Shown here piece after piece: positions 10,627 to 20,317 of a DNA stretch of 64,000 nucleotides. Each line of letters opens with the position of its first letter. Positions within the stretch are counted from its first letter, which is position 1. The notes beneath the pieces were generated by a model that was not told the DNA's origin, did no database searches, and was given only the letters and a program-made list of their open reading frames with translations. A program made the translations under genes and the position numbers. The stretch is from Arthonia radiata (lineage: Eukaryota > Ascomycota > Arthoniomycetes > Arthoniales > Arthoniaceae), in contig PSQN01000016.1 in NCBI GenBank assembly GCA_002989075.1, positions 1,717,346 to 1,781,345 of the forward strand. Direction: 5' to 3'.

Positions 10627-13600
10627 ATGAATGGGCGCGGTCGCTCCAGCCGTCGCACAACAGCAGAGGATGTCGAGCCTCGCCACGCTGTTCAAGCTCC
10701 TGGAGACAGCGATACTTCTCCGACTGCACCCCACAGAATTCGCGCTCGTTCTTCAGCGCCGACGTCAAAGCGTCATACGAGTTCGCATGACAGGTCACGT
10801 CATGGACGTCAATCTTCCAGCTCGGCACAATGGCAATACCTGCAGGCAAATTACGTTGAGACATCACCCGAAATTGACCACAAGCGCTCTGGAAACTTCA
10901 ACTACGACGAGATGACGCCTCGCTTTGAGTGTTGTGGGAGATGCTGGCCGCCTCGTCTCGCGCCACAATATCATCCTCCTTCAAAATCTCACCTGCATAT
11001 CAAATCCTCGCAATTCAATAGCTCACCTGTACAGTACTACCCTCATCAGTATCTCGATCCTATAGCAGGTCAAAATCTCAACACTCACGATGCAAGTCCT
11101 ACTCTACGCAATCACTCACCCCACGGCCTACATCATCCCTTCATTCAACCGAGGCCGCAAACCCACTTTCACCCTTCGCAAGCGCTGTTGCCAGCCAATT
11201 TAGCTGCACCGCGCTACAACAATTATCGAAACGGCCCTCGCTCTTCCTCAGCTGCGTTTCATCCTTTTTACGACGACCGTGCAGGGAACTATCTCCCTGC
11301 CAATCCGAACCAAGTCCACAAGCACCGAAACTTCAAACATGCCTTCCAGGCCACAACCGCAATTACTGAACCGTCTATTCCCGACTCTGCGCCAGACTCT
11401 GTACCCAGATCAGTCTTGCAGTTAAACAATAGTCGAAGTCGGACACATCCACCGGCCCCCAACATCTCAATGGCGAACACCGCGGTGTTTGGGCCATCTC
11501 AAGCTGTATATCAATCGCCTCGACAGCTATCGCAAAAGCGCAAAGCAAGCACTACAGACGGCGACGTAAATGCATCGCTGCTGCATGGGGAGTTGTATGG
11601 CCGCCATATCAAGCGTCAGAGACATTGTGCCGATACAGCAAATGAGCAACAAGTGCAGCGGATGTCGCATCGTGGTCAGTCGAATGGAGGTGGTCGAGGT
11701 GTTGAGATATCCAAGCCGCCTCGCAGCAAGCTCGGTATAAATGATCCGGTCTCAGCTTCCACTTACTCCTCTGCCAGCCAGAGTGGCAAGTCTTTATCTG
11801 CTGAGAACGGTTCCTTGAGCAGCTCTCGAGCGAATGAAACCCCAGCCCATCTCAAAGGCGTGCGAGCAGCAAAATCAAGTCAAGCCCAAAAGTCACAACA
11901 CGACTCGCTCGCACCATGGAGCAGTAAACTATTAGAGCCACGTGCTACCGGCAACAGCGGCGACGGTCGCTCACTCGATGTCTTTGCTAGCTCAAATGGC
12001 ATTAATGGAGGCAGCGGTCTTGTTGCGCTCGCTGAACGTCGCAAAGTATTGGGTTCGCCCGCAGACACGCCCAAATTGAGGCGGCACTCTTCAAGGCCAC
12101 CTGCAGTAAATAATCAACACACGGCTGCACCCGACAAGACTCCCGTTCAACAGGGCCGTGTAAGCTTCTTTTTGGATACCCCGGACGGTCAAGGCGCCAA
12201 CCCTGCAAACCTCGTCAAGAACGGGGTTCTCAGACCGATCTCCGTTCCTACGAGCTCGAAGAGCACGCCCACTAGAGCCGAAGCTTCTGCTCTTGCGCGG
12301 CGTTTTCAGTCTACAAGTGACGCTAGCGACGAAGAAGCTGAATGCTTCGAAGGAGCTATGCGCAAGCATGATGATTCTCCGTCATCACGAGCTTCAAGGT
12401 CCCTTGTATCGCGAGCCAATCGCCGGAACGGCAGCATGAAATTATCTCAAAGCCTCATGGCTGGCTTCACTGAGGAGAACGAGATCGTGATCGTCAGTGA
12501 CGACGAGTGGCCCTCGAACAAGAAGCCCGAAAGCAAGAGCTCAGAGCTTGATGCCACAATTAAAGGGGAACCCGCACGTCCACTTGACCGCAACGAAACT
12601 GCGATTAATCCAAGCATCGAGGAAATTAGATCCAGTGGACCGAAGCAGGTGCTTGCAGCCAACGATGCAGGACCCAAGGATAGGAATGACGGGCAGGTAC
12701 CTAGTCCGACTGACAGATTCAAATCACGCGCGAATCAACTGAATATCTTCAACACTCCAGAGCAGGCTCGCTTAGCAGCAGCAAACTGGGACAACAGTCC
12801 TGATTTCAACACTTCAGTCCAAGCATCTGAGCAGAGCCCGGACATTCGCGCTTTTCTGGGATCGATGGCCGAACCAGTTGATAGGCGGCGCGATGTGCAG
12901 GCTGACGAAAGCATGGGGCTACAGCTCGAGGAAACCTGTCTACCAGAAGACTTAACGAGCTTTTTGGAGGGGAAAACATGGCGTTATGAGTACGGATCAT
13001 CCCGAGCTCCCTCTTCTAGTCTTGACTTCCTGAGCTTTAGTGACAACAGTGCCGTTGGCGTCAATGACAGGCGGAGCATGGCCCTGGATGACGGAGGGCT
13101 AGACCTCAATGCGGTCAAGCCAGACAATGCGAAGCTCACTCGATCAAGCGATGGCTCTGTTGAGCGCAACAGGGACAATAGAGACGGCAGTGAGGATCTT
13201 ATTTGGTTGGGGGAGCATAGGACAGATGACTATGAGAAGGAGACCCGGCCGCAAACTCGCCGAGTAGATTCTGGTGAACACCAATCGCCGTCTGGCACGG
13301 AGGAGCAGGACATCCCCATACCCCCCACAGCAGGCGCCACAGCAGGCGTCCCAGCAGATGTTTCGACACGGCCTTCGGATGCGCACCATGAAAAGGACGA
13401 GTTGAACAGTCATGCGCCTGATCAAGTGTTGAACTCGCAACAATCACCATCTGAAGCCCATCAGGTCACCTTCCAAGCTGACAAAGAGCTCTCATCTCAC
13501 GGGTCGACCAAAAGTTCGGCTAAGCACAAGCCTTTTTCGGGATCTGATGCAGACGCCCAGAGCATGCCGCCTCCCATGGCTAAGGTAGGCGCCTCAACAG

Positions 13601-16017
13601 CCAACAGTGCGGTGAAACCTGCCTCTTGGATGACACCTCGCACACCTGCCATGTCGGACGAACGCGGTCTCTCTAGTCAGCTGACGGCAACACCGAGCAA
13701 GATGTTTGATAGCTCGACTGCGGTTCATTTGGAGAAGCTGAAGGCACAGAACAGATCCGCCACAGCCAAACAAGGCAAGCCACGCTCGCTGTCGAAGGCC
13801 CGAACCAATTCGCCTCAAGATGAGAGAGGACTTGATAATCCGGAGGTCGTCGAAGCATGGGATCATCTCCGAGAGCTCAAGAAGAATGCCGAAGCCAAGG
13901 AGATGGAGCGCAAAAAACAGGCGCAACTCTTGAAGATTGAGAAAGAGACATCAAAGCTGGAGAAGAGGGTCGAGAGAGCGAGCAAGCCGCCGAGAATCCC
14001 TGCGAGAGGAACAACCGCCAAGACTACAGAGGATATTAAGCCGTCAAAACCACGAACAAATGCTGCACCGAAGCAGAGCGTGGCCAAATCACTCGAACAG
14101 CGGGCGAAAGGCGCCAAGGCAGCCACGAAAAAGAAATATGAGCGCTCTTCTGGAACAAGTCACGCAGATAAAGACATCTGGCAAGCGCTAGACGAGTTCC
14201 GTGAGAAAGACGATGAGAGAGTGGAGCTTGCAACAAGAGGCCCGGCGGCTCCCGCGAGAGACGTCGTGAGCACGACGCCAGCACCTTCCAAGCCTAGGAG
14301 CACCACTCCAATTGCTGAGCCCCCTGCATCCACACCACCTTCAGTGCCCTCAGCTCGCCCTCTGTATGAGCCCAGCACGCCTCAGCAAGCTTCTAGTCAT
14401 GATCCTTTCCACCTGGAGTTGTTCAATTCACCTTCATCCGATCCTGCGGTGAACGCAAAGCTCAGCGCCTACTTCGAAGGACTGTTTCGCGAGAGAGAGC
14501 GTCAGAGACCCGCTGATGCAAAGAGGTACAAGTTTGCCGCTATCAAGCCCTCCACGATCACCCCAGATGACCTTCTTGTCATGAAGCTGCGCTCGAGTGG
14601 CTTGCCATGGAAAGACGTCCACACAGAATGGGAGACGCGAAGTGGCAGGCAGATGAGAGAAGAGTCCTTGCGCCATCGTTACACGAAGCTCATCACGACA
14701 ATCAACGAGTTTCTACTGCCTGGTAACGGGGTTGAGGTTGCGCCGCTGAAGGAGATCAAGGTCGTGAGACCGTCAAGTCCAGCCGAGGAGATTACCTTCG
14801 ATGAGCATGGCAACGCGATCTCGAACAAGCCCAAGAAGGGCAAGGGCAAGGACACCAATGCGGGTGAGCATCCAAACACAGGAGGAAAGAACATTGACCC
14901 TGCGTACTGGGCGGAGCTCATGGCGAGCTACACTCCCTCGCCATCACCAGAGCCTGAAGTACAGCCTGCACGTTGCTACCGCGAGCCCAGCCCAATTACG
15001 GAGAGAGATAGAGCCCATTACGTCTATCAGGCCGTCCTGCGGGTGGTTCGCCTGGACTCAGGCGAGGACTTCGATGATGTCGAGCCGATTGCGATGTGCG
15101 ACGCGACGCCCAGCCACGTAGCCGCCAATGAAGCTGCGGCAGAGGCTTTTAGAAAGCAGCAAACGTTCGCACCATACGACTCGCACAGCTACAAGATGAT
15201 TGGTGGCAACAAAGCGCATTGGGAGGGTACCCTTGAAGCGGAGAACAAGAAGGTGCAGGTGCAGGTGATTGAGGGTCTGAGGAGCTTCTTGGACAACATC
15301 CTACCTGAGAGTAAAGAAGGATGGGTAGCTCGCACATGCTACATGATTGTCGAAAAGATACTGATTTTCGAGGATGTCATTCAGATCATGAGCCAGGAGA
15401 AGCCCATCGAGATTGCCGAGGACGTTAAGCATGTTAACGTGCAGGATGCGGGCGAGGCAGAGAACGGGTTCGGTTGGGACGGCTTTGACGGCTTCGATAG
15501 CTTCGACGATTTCAAAGCACTTTTCGGTCAAGCCAACACAGACGAGCAGAACGAGCCAAACGAGTCAAACGAGCTCTCTCATTCATTCACAGGCGGAAAG
15601 CGCCTACCGAGCAAGCGCCTAGCCGTCGCCGAGAAGCGCTTGCCAGGCTCCACGTCGCAACCAGCCACACCGGCGAATGCCATTACACCGGTGAACGCGC
15701 CTAGCCCATCGAACATGACTTCCAAGACCCGTCGCATCATCTCCTCCAGCCAGCAGACGCTCAAAAATGTCTACACCGCGAAGGACATGGCGAATCGCGA
15801 AGCCTCGAAGCATTTTGTCAAGCTTCAGCATCAGCTCGGTCGGTTGAAGCAGGTGATTGACGCCGAGGCTGAAGAGCGGGCGGCACTACTGGACAACTTG
15901 CAAGACCGTGACGCTTTTCTTGAGGTTAGCATGGATATGGAGGATGAAGAGGGGAGACAGAAGGAGGTAAGCGTCTGCGTTGAGGCGGTGGAGTTGAGAG
16001 GTCCGAGGAACGTTTGA
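10627..16017 (+). CDS. Very long low-complexity protein with Myb-like segment and coiled coil
   Basis: A single uninterrupted frame of about 1,796 codons (ATG at 10627 is the first in-frame; the true start may be further in). The first two thirds are Ser/Pro/Arg/Asp-rich and look disordered. Around residues 1080-1130 is a charged coiled coil (VEAWDHLRELKKNAEAKEME). About residues 1260-1365 form the best ordered block: DPFHLELFNSP, LSAYFEGLFRERERQR and LLVMKLRSSGLPWKDVHTEW, whose LPWKDVHTEWE...LRHRYTKL pattern resembles the Trp-containing Myb/SANT-like helices found in many fungal proteins. A later ordered block surrounds HYVYQAVLRVVRL and KMIGGNKAHWEGTLE, followed by GWDGFDGFDSFDDF. A nuclear, chromatin or DNA-linked role is only an inference. 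A GTAAGC at 15967 could be a donor for a further exon. Confidence 0.7.
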   Translation: MNGRGRSSRRTTAEDVEPRHAVQAPGDSDTSPTAPHRIRARSSAPTSKRHTSSHDRSRHGRQSSSSAQWQYLQANYVETSPEIDHKRSGNFNYDEMTPRFECCGRCWPPRLAPQYHPPSKSHLHIKSSQFNSSPVQYYPHQYLDPIAGQNLNTHDASPTLRNHSPHGLHHPFIQPRPQTHFHPSQALLPANLAAPRYNNYRNGPRSSSAAFHPFYDDRAGNYLPANPNQVHKHRNFKHAFQATTAITEPSIPDSAPDSVPRSVLQLNNSRSRTHPPAPNISMANTAVFGPSQAVYQSPRQLSQKRKASTTDGDVNASLLHGELYGRHIKRQRHCADTANEQQVQRMSHRGQSNGGGRGVEISKPPRSKLGINDPVSASTYSSASQSGKSLSAENGSLSSSRANETPAHLKGVRAAKSSQAQKSQHDSLAPWSSKLLEPRATGNSGDGRSLDVFASSNGINGGSGLVALAERRKVLGSPADTPKLRRHSSRPPAVNNQHTAAPDKTPVQQGRVSFFLDTPDGQGANPANLVKNGVLRPISVPTSSKSTPTRAEASALARRFQSTSDASDEEAECFEGAMRKHDDSPSSRASRSLVSRANRRNGSMKLSQSLMAGFTEENEIVIVSDDEWPSNKKPESKSSELDATIKGEPARPLDRNETAINPSIEEIRSSGPKQVLAANDAGPKDRNDGQVPSPTDRFKSRANQLNIFNTPEQARLAAANWDNSPDFNTSVQASEQSPDIRAFLGSMAEPVDRRRDVQADESMGLQLEETCLPEDLTSFLEGKTWRYEYGSSRAPSSSLDFLSFSDNSAVGVNDRRSMALDDGGLDLNAVKPDNAKLTRSSDGSVERNRDNRDGSEDLIWLGEHRTDDYEKETRPQTRRVDSGEHQSPSGTEEQDIPIPPTAGATAGVPADVSTRPSDAHHEKDELNSHAPDQVLNSQQSPSEAHQVTFQADKELSSHGSTKSSAKHKPFSGSDADAQSMPPPMAKVGASTANSAVKPASWMTPRTPAMSDERGLSSQLTATPSKMFDSSTAVHLEKLKAQNRSATAKQGKPRSLSKARTNSPQDERGLDNPEVVEAWDHLRELKKNAEAKEMERKKQAQLLKIEKETSKLEKRVERASKPPRIPARGTTAKTTEDIKPSKPRTNAAPKQSVAKSLEQRAKGAKAATKKKYERSSGTSHADKDIWQALDEFREKDDERVELATRGPAAPARDVVSTTPAPSKPRSTTPIAEPPASTPPSVPSARPLYEPSTPQQASSHDPFHLELFNSPSSDPAVNAKLSAYFEGLFRERERQRPADAKRYKFAAIKPSTITPDDLLVMKLRSSGLPWKDVHTEWETRSGRQMREESLRHRYTKLITTINEFLLPGNGVEVAPLKEIKVVRPSSPAEEITFDEHGNAISNKPKKGKGKDTNAGEHPNTGGKNIDPAYWAELMASYTPSPSPEPEVQPARCYREPSPITERDRAHYVYQAVLRVVRLDSGEDFDDVEPIAMCDATPSHVAANEAAAEAFRKQQTFAPYDSHSYKMIGGNKAHWEGTLEAENKKVQVQVIEGLRSFLDNILPESKEGWVARTCYMIVEKILIFEDVIQIMSQEKPIEIAEDVKHVNVQDAGEAENGFGWDGFDGFDSFDDFKALFGQANTDEQNEPNESNELSHSFTGGKRLPSKRLAVAEKRLPGSTSQPATPANAITPVNAPSPSNMTSKTRRIISSSQQTLKNVYTAKDMANREASKHFVKLQHQLGRLKQVIDAEAEERAALLDNLQDRDAFLEVSMDMEDEEGRQKEVSVCVEAVELRGPRNV

Positions 16018-16152
16018 GAGAGGGGGATCGATGCGCTAACGTCAGGCGAGATGGCGTGGGAGAGTGGGTGGACGTATGGAGGAAGAGCGAGCCAGCAGAT
16101 GGCACCCAGGCTGGGTCTCGAGTAGATGCGCGGTGTTACTATTGAACGTGCT

Positions 16153-16561
16153 TCAATGGACGACACGGTGATCAAGACGGTGTGAAGTGTAGCAGCTCTT
16201 GGATGTCTGTTGTAAATAGCTCAACACCTCTTCTCTATATTCCATCCCGTCCCCTTCTTCCAATGCGTATCCTTCTGCATGCACCGCAGGGGTTACCAGA
16301 TCAGATATACTGTCCGTTTTAACGAATCGCGGCGTGCCCTCCTCGGCCGGGTCCTTCACTACCTCCAGGCGCGTTTGCTATTTTTCCAATTCCGCCACTC
16401 TCTGTATAAGCGGATGCCACGCGGCATTTGCTGCACGAGTTTTCCCTTTCCAGCCAGTGCGGGTGGCGCTCCTGGATCCAGTACCAGTTTTTCCCACCGC
16501 AGCGCGTTTTATTCCTCGCCGCTCTGGACCTCGAGACAGCCTCATAGCTCTTTCGATCCAT
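16153..16561 (-). CDS. Possible small two-exon gene just downstream of the BolA gene
   Basis: Tentative. Starting 52 bases after the BolA stop on the same strand, ATG at 16561 opens a 47-codon exon (MDRKSYEAVSRSRAA, then CGGKNWYWIQERHPHWL and SCSKCR) to 16421. A 43-nt intron (16420-16378; weak donor GTGGCA, acceptor AAATAG) would join it in phase 0 to 16377-16153 (QTRLEVVKDPAEEGTPRFVK, then ALEEGDGMEYREEVLSYL), total 121 residues. The second exon looks coding because of its acidic helical character. Alternatively a different ATG at about 16546 gives one frame that runs through the whole region with a single internal TAG. No family recognised; the stretch may also simply be BolA 3' UTR. Confidence 0.3.
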
Positions 16562-16613
16562 TTCTCCGAATTATACCAATTTTTTCACAAACTGTCCCTC
16601 ACAGACCCAACCC

Positions 16614-16973
16614 TCACTCCCCAGTCGGCGCCCTCGTCTTCAACTGCACCCCATGCCACCCCGCAATCTCCTCCTTCAGCACCTCATTCACCATCTTATG
16701 CTGCTTGATCACGCTCAGTCCCCGGAACCGCTCGCTCTCGATGTCCAGCCCGTACATGCTGCCGCACCCGCCGGAGATGTCTTGGACGTCGAGTTTGCTG
16801 GGGGCGAGCGAGGTCTGCAGTTTGCGGAAGATGGTCGTTTCGGCCGGGGAGAGGTAGTGTGGGGGTTCGAGGTCGGCATGCAGAGCGCGTGAGATGTGTA
16901 ATGAGCGAGTCGAAAGGGGAACAGGAGCGCGGAGGGCAAGGGTGCGTGGGAGGGAGCGCCGGAGAGCGGTCAT
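16614..16973 (-). CDS. BOL3: BolA-family mitochondrial iron-sulfur assembly factor (Bol3/BOLA3 type)
   Basis: BolA proteins of this type act with monothiol glutaredoxin and Nfu1 in late transfer of [4Fe-4S] clusters in mitochondria. From ATG 16973 the product has 119 residues. Residues 1-30 (TALRRSLPRTLALRAPVPLS) are Arg/Ser-rich without acidic residues, as expected for a mitochondrial presequence. The BolA fold follows: SPAETTIFRKLQTSL, then SGGCGSMYGLDIESERFRGL, IKQHKMVNEVLKEEIAGWHG and LKTRAP. The SGGCGxMY signature and VxQHxMVNxxLKEEI helix closely resemble human BOLA3. An upstream ATG-less extension to 17075 is open but reads poorly. Assignment to Bol3 rather than Bol1 rests on the SGGCG motif and presequence; the symbol is a best guess. 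Confidence 0.85.
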   Translation of the reverse strand: MTALRRSLPRTLALRAPVPLSTRSLHISRALHADLEPPHYLSPAETTIFRKLQTSLAPSKLDVQDISGGCGSMYGLDIESERFRGLSVIKQHKMVNEVLKEEIAGWHGVQLKTRAPTGE

Positions 16974-17893
16974 GGTGACGGGTGTGGACGTTGGGTGGTT
17001 GGAACAGCCGGCGAGCGTGACGGGTTGAAAAAGGAGTTGAAGCCGGAAGAGTGTAGGATTATTGACGTCTGTCAAATAGAATCAATCAAGCGAGTCGTAT
17101 CTTTGCTAACAGACATTGACCCGCGGCAAAAAGTTTGAGTACCGAGATGGACCTTGCGATGAGGTCATTGCCGCCCCGCTCAAATGTACGAGGATTAGTT
17201 GCCGCCTCTTGACTTCACATCAATCATGAGACAATCAAACTCCCGTTGAGCAGCCCATTGTTGCAGTCAATGTCCCTGAAGTTGAGCGCAGTATAATCAA
17301 TGGCGCTTCATCAACTATCTGGCAGTGTATCCAACGCAAAGAGGTAGGATGAGAATGTACCAAAGTATGATGTCCGAGCGGGTCCCACACAGACTCGGCA
17401 GAGCTCGCTGAAAATCGACTGCATAAGCGTAACCTTTGCGTAATGATAACCAGTGAGTTTTCACGCTAGGACGGTTGCACAAGAATATCGTAGCTTTCTT
17501 TGATTCATCTTAAGACAGTCTTTCAGCTACAAGATCGCAACGCGACGGATTCGTATCGGTTTTGATCTTTTCTTTGCTATTCACATACCGGGCTGTGGGC
17601 TGTAGGAGGTATAGCGAGCCTCGCTGTTGAGGTTCTCTTTGTAGCCAGAACGGGGTACCGATGTGTGATAGTGCTTGGCATCAATATATATTTCTCTCGG
17701 TTTTATCTTGCGCTACTGTTGCGATATCTGTACGCAGAGCTGGTGAAGCCCACCACTGCCGCAAAGCTTGCGAGATTATCATGCTGGCGTCAAAAAGACA
17801 AGAGCCTCTGTGTCGGTGCTGCCAGATTGTTATACACCTCACATACCACCACAAAGTATGCACCACACCTCATCAAACACCAGAGTAAAAAAG
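16974..17893. other. Intergenic between BolA gene and tRNA-Val
   Basis: About 920 bases. Open frames at 17661-18024 run through the tRNA and are not believable genes. No repeat or gene recognised. Confidence 0.45.
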
Positions 17894-17979
17894 AGGACAC
17901 GCCGAGGATCGAACTCGGGACCTTCTCCGTGTCCACAAAGGTATGTGAAGGAGAAATCATACCGCTAGAACACGCGTCC
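17894..17979 (-). tRNA. tRNA-Val(CAC) with a short intron
   Basis: Folded by eye on the minus strand. The acceptor stem GGACGCG pairs with CGTGTCC (17979-17973 with 17901-17895, one G-T pair). The T arm is CCGAG-TTCGATC-CTCGG. The anticodon stem TCTCC/GGAGA encloses loop TTCACA, an intron of about 14 bases after position 37, and C38; anticodon CAC. The T-arm and anticodon region match yeast tRNA-Val(CAC) closely as I remember it. The D stem is weak (position 10 is T facing T25) and the discriminator base reads T instead of the usual A. Confidence 0.85.
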
Positions 17980-18696
17980 CAAGTGTCCACTCCTTCTCGG
18001 AGCGCTCGGTGGTGCCAAATCTAATTTTAAATGTATAATCTTCATTACAAATGTACCCAGCCACTGGCATTTCATTGACTTGGATGGACGAGTGTACGCC
18101 TTGTGGTCAAGCTCAGTCGACACGGCTTCTTCGACTGCGTCAACAATGTTTCTCGGAGTATGTATGGAGGTGAGGTTTCTAGAAGAATTGTTGCGTTTAG
18201 CTACGGACATTTGAAGACGAATACATCAGGCCCCGCAAGTCTCATCCGTATCATACATCATCCATGAACACCGGGCTTCCTTGGTACAAAGCTTCTGGGA
18301 GACATAGCACACGCCCAGCACCATGCCTATCCTAGTCCTTCGGCCTGCTAAAACTTCTCTTACTCTCCACTGCAACCGCTTAATGCTCGTCGTTCGTTTG
18401 CGCCATGTGCTTGTACGCATGAGCGTTCACATGCCATCAAGCTATCCCGCTCTCCTTTCTCATCACACGCGCCTGGGAGGAGCAAGCCCGCACTCGCGGC
18501 TGCTCCTTCGCACACAGCACAGCAAGGAAATCTGCTTTGCGTACTCCACGAGTATGCATGGCTGATCTATATCCATTCTTATGTGCCTGGTTTGAAGTGG
18601 TTGTTGATGTTCGCATCGCGGATATGCACCTGTGCTCACACCTTGGGGAAAGCATACGATCAAAGCGATATGATCATTGCGCAGAGTAAACGCATC
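17980..18696. other. Intergenic between tRNA-Val and the cyclin gene
   Basis: About 720 bases with only short overlapping frames on both strands. Contains the 3' flank of the cyclin gene. No gene recognised. Confidence 0.45.
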
Positions 18697-19665
18697 TCAG
18701 CCAGCAGGGGCGGAGAACGGGTGGGCCGCCTGTGGAAAGCTCGCCCTTCCGGGCAACTTGAGCTGCATGCCAACTCCAGGGACCCTAGACGTGGCCGTAG
18801 CAAGCTGCTGAAAAGCTCTAGCCTTTTCATATAGGGTACGCTGGTCGACTCTAAGGTCGAAGTCGAGCAGATAGCAGAGGGCCAATTCGAGTCTGGCTAG
18901 CTCAGGCCCAGAGACGCCGCCAACACCCGCGAAACGCGCGTGTGGGTAGTTGAGGTCCTCGAGAGCTTTCATGGCGATGCGCAGTGCTGCAAGTATTAAG
19001 CGATGACATGTGCGGACTGTGACAGGAACGCTTTTGTCTTCTACGGCTAGCCTGTGAATATAAGCGCTCGCTGCGAGGTAGACGGCAGTGGACATGGGGC
19101 AGTATCGCTGCAGACGCAGGAGATAGTCATTGATGGATACCGGAGGCGGCTTTTTTGAGAAGAATTTACGGGCTATGGTGTCGTGCTGCGCTTTGATAGC
19201 AGCCTTGTGGTTCACCTCTTCAGGCTCGAAAGGATGTGCTTCTGGGCTGCCGATTGGCATGTTCTTCATTGTGGCTTCGACAATGTCCGCAGAAGGAACT
19301 CGTGAGGGAGGGGTAGTTGGGCGGGACCCAGTGCGCCTATGGCCATGCTGTGGCTCGAAGAGTCTCGGGCTGTTGGACCGTGAAATTGGAGGTGTTGCAG
19401 GAACGTCGCCAGTCATATCTGACAAAGCTTGTACCCCACGCGACAGCATCTTCATGGCCACGTCTGGCTCAATGTTGTCCACCTCGAAGTCCGCTTCTGG
19501 TATAACCTGGGCATCGTTGACTGCCGCGGACGCACCGATCTTCGGTATTACGCCTGGATCTGCAGAAGGGTTCGGTGCTGGAGGATACTCTTCAGCGGCC
19601 TTTGTCGGTCCATGTGTTTCGTCATGAATGCCATCTCCTTCGACCGTATCGTGTGCATCTGTCAT
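18697..19665 (-). CDS. Pho80/PREG-type cyclin
   Basis: Cyclins of this kind bind a Pho85-type kinase; Neurospora PREG and yeast Pho80 repress phosphate-starvation transcription. The first ATG (19665) gives 322 residues. Residues 1-160 are Pro/Ser/Thr-rich and probably disordered. The cyclin box (about 170-280) reads VSINDYLLRLQRYCPMSTAV, VYLAASAYIHRLA, TCHRLILAALRIAMKALEDL, YPHARFAGVGGVSGPELARL and LELALCYLLDFDLRVD, matching the Pho80 order of INDYLxRLxR, VHRxxI, YARxGGxSLxELxxLE and DFxL. The family's usual VASK tract here is IAMK, so it may be a diverged paralogue rather than the main phosphate regulator. An intronless, stand-alone gene. Confidence 0.85.
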   Translation of the reverse strand: MTDAHDTVEGDGIHDETHGPTKAAEEYPPAPNPSADPGVIPKIGASAAVNDAQVIPEADFEVDNIEPDVAMKMLSRGVQALSDMTGDVPATPPISRSNSPRLFEPQHGHRRTGSRPTTPPSRVPSADIVEATMKNMPIGSPEAHPFEPEEVNHKAAIKAQHDTIARKFFSKKPPPVSINDYLLRLQRYCPMSTAVYLAASAYIHRLAVEDKSVPVTVRTCHRLILAALRIAMKALEDLNYPHARFAGVGGVSGPELARLELALCYLLDFDLRVDQRTLYEKARAFQQLATATSRVPGVGMQLKLPGRASFPQAAHPFSAPAG

Positions 19666-20317
19666 AGTCACACCTCAGATTGGCGACTTGAGCCAGATTG
19701 CGACGACGGCGGCGTCATGAGAGTCTGGACCGCCATCAACGCATCCATGGGTAGTAATCTGACAGTTAAACGAGCGGAATGTCGGACGAACGGTGTCGGT
19801 AGTGGAGCCAGCGGCAAATGTAGCAATGGTGATGGCTGGGGTTAGGTTGCCATTACATCAGCCAATATAGGTGTCTCCCGCATCACGATGGAATACAAGC
19901 TGGCTGGCTGGAGTTGTGACAAGATGAAGGGAGCACACTAGGGGTTAGATGCGAGGGAGTCCACAAGTTGACGGTGGAACCCTAGGGAATGGGTGAATGG
20001 TGACTGAGGAGTAGTGGGGTAAATGGATCCAGGGCGTTCGACCAGGAACAAACAGAAGTACCTTGGCTATGAGTTATGCAGGCATCCTATTGGCAACACT
20101 TTCACCACAAGGAGTAGGAGTAATTGTTTGTAGGAATACTATGGATTTTTTAATCTATGTGAGGTTGCACTAGGGTATCAAAACAGACACCGGTCTGAAG
20201 CTCCGTATCCATCTTCGCCTTCAACGCCATGCTCATGATCAAATATCCATCATACTACTCGTTGTCCCTTGCTGGACTCACTGCTCGAGGCTGCGTTGGG
20301 CCAAAGCGTTCAACCGC
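19666..20317. promoter_or_regulatory. Cyclin promoter region and HD-gene 3' flank
   Basis: About 650 bases upstream of the cyclin start and downstream of the HD-domain gene stop. No defined element recognised. Confidence 0.35.

Noticed and set aside
16279-16857. 192-codon plus-strand open frame overlapping BolA
   Set aside because: Antisense to the clear BolA coding region, with random-looking composition.
17661-18024. Plus-strand frames across the tRNA-Val gene
   Set aside because: The tRNA folds on the minus strand; coding across it is implausible.
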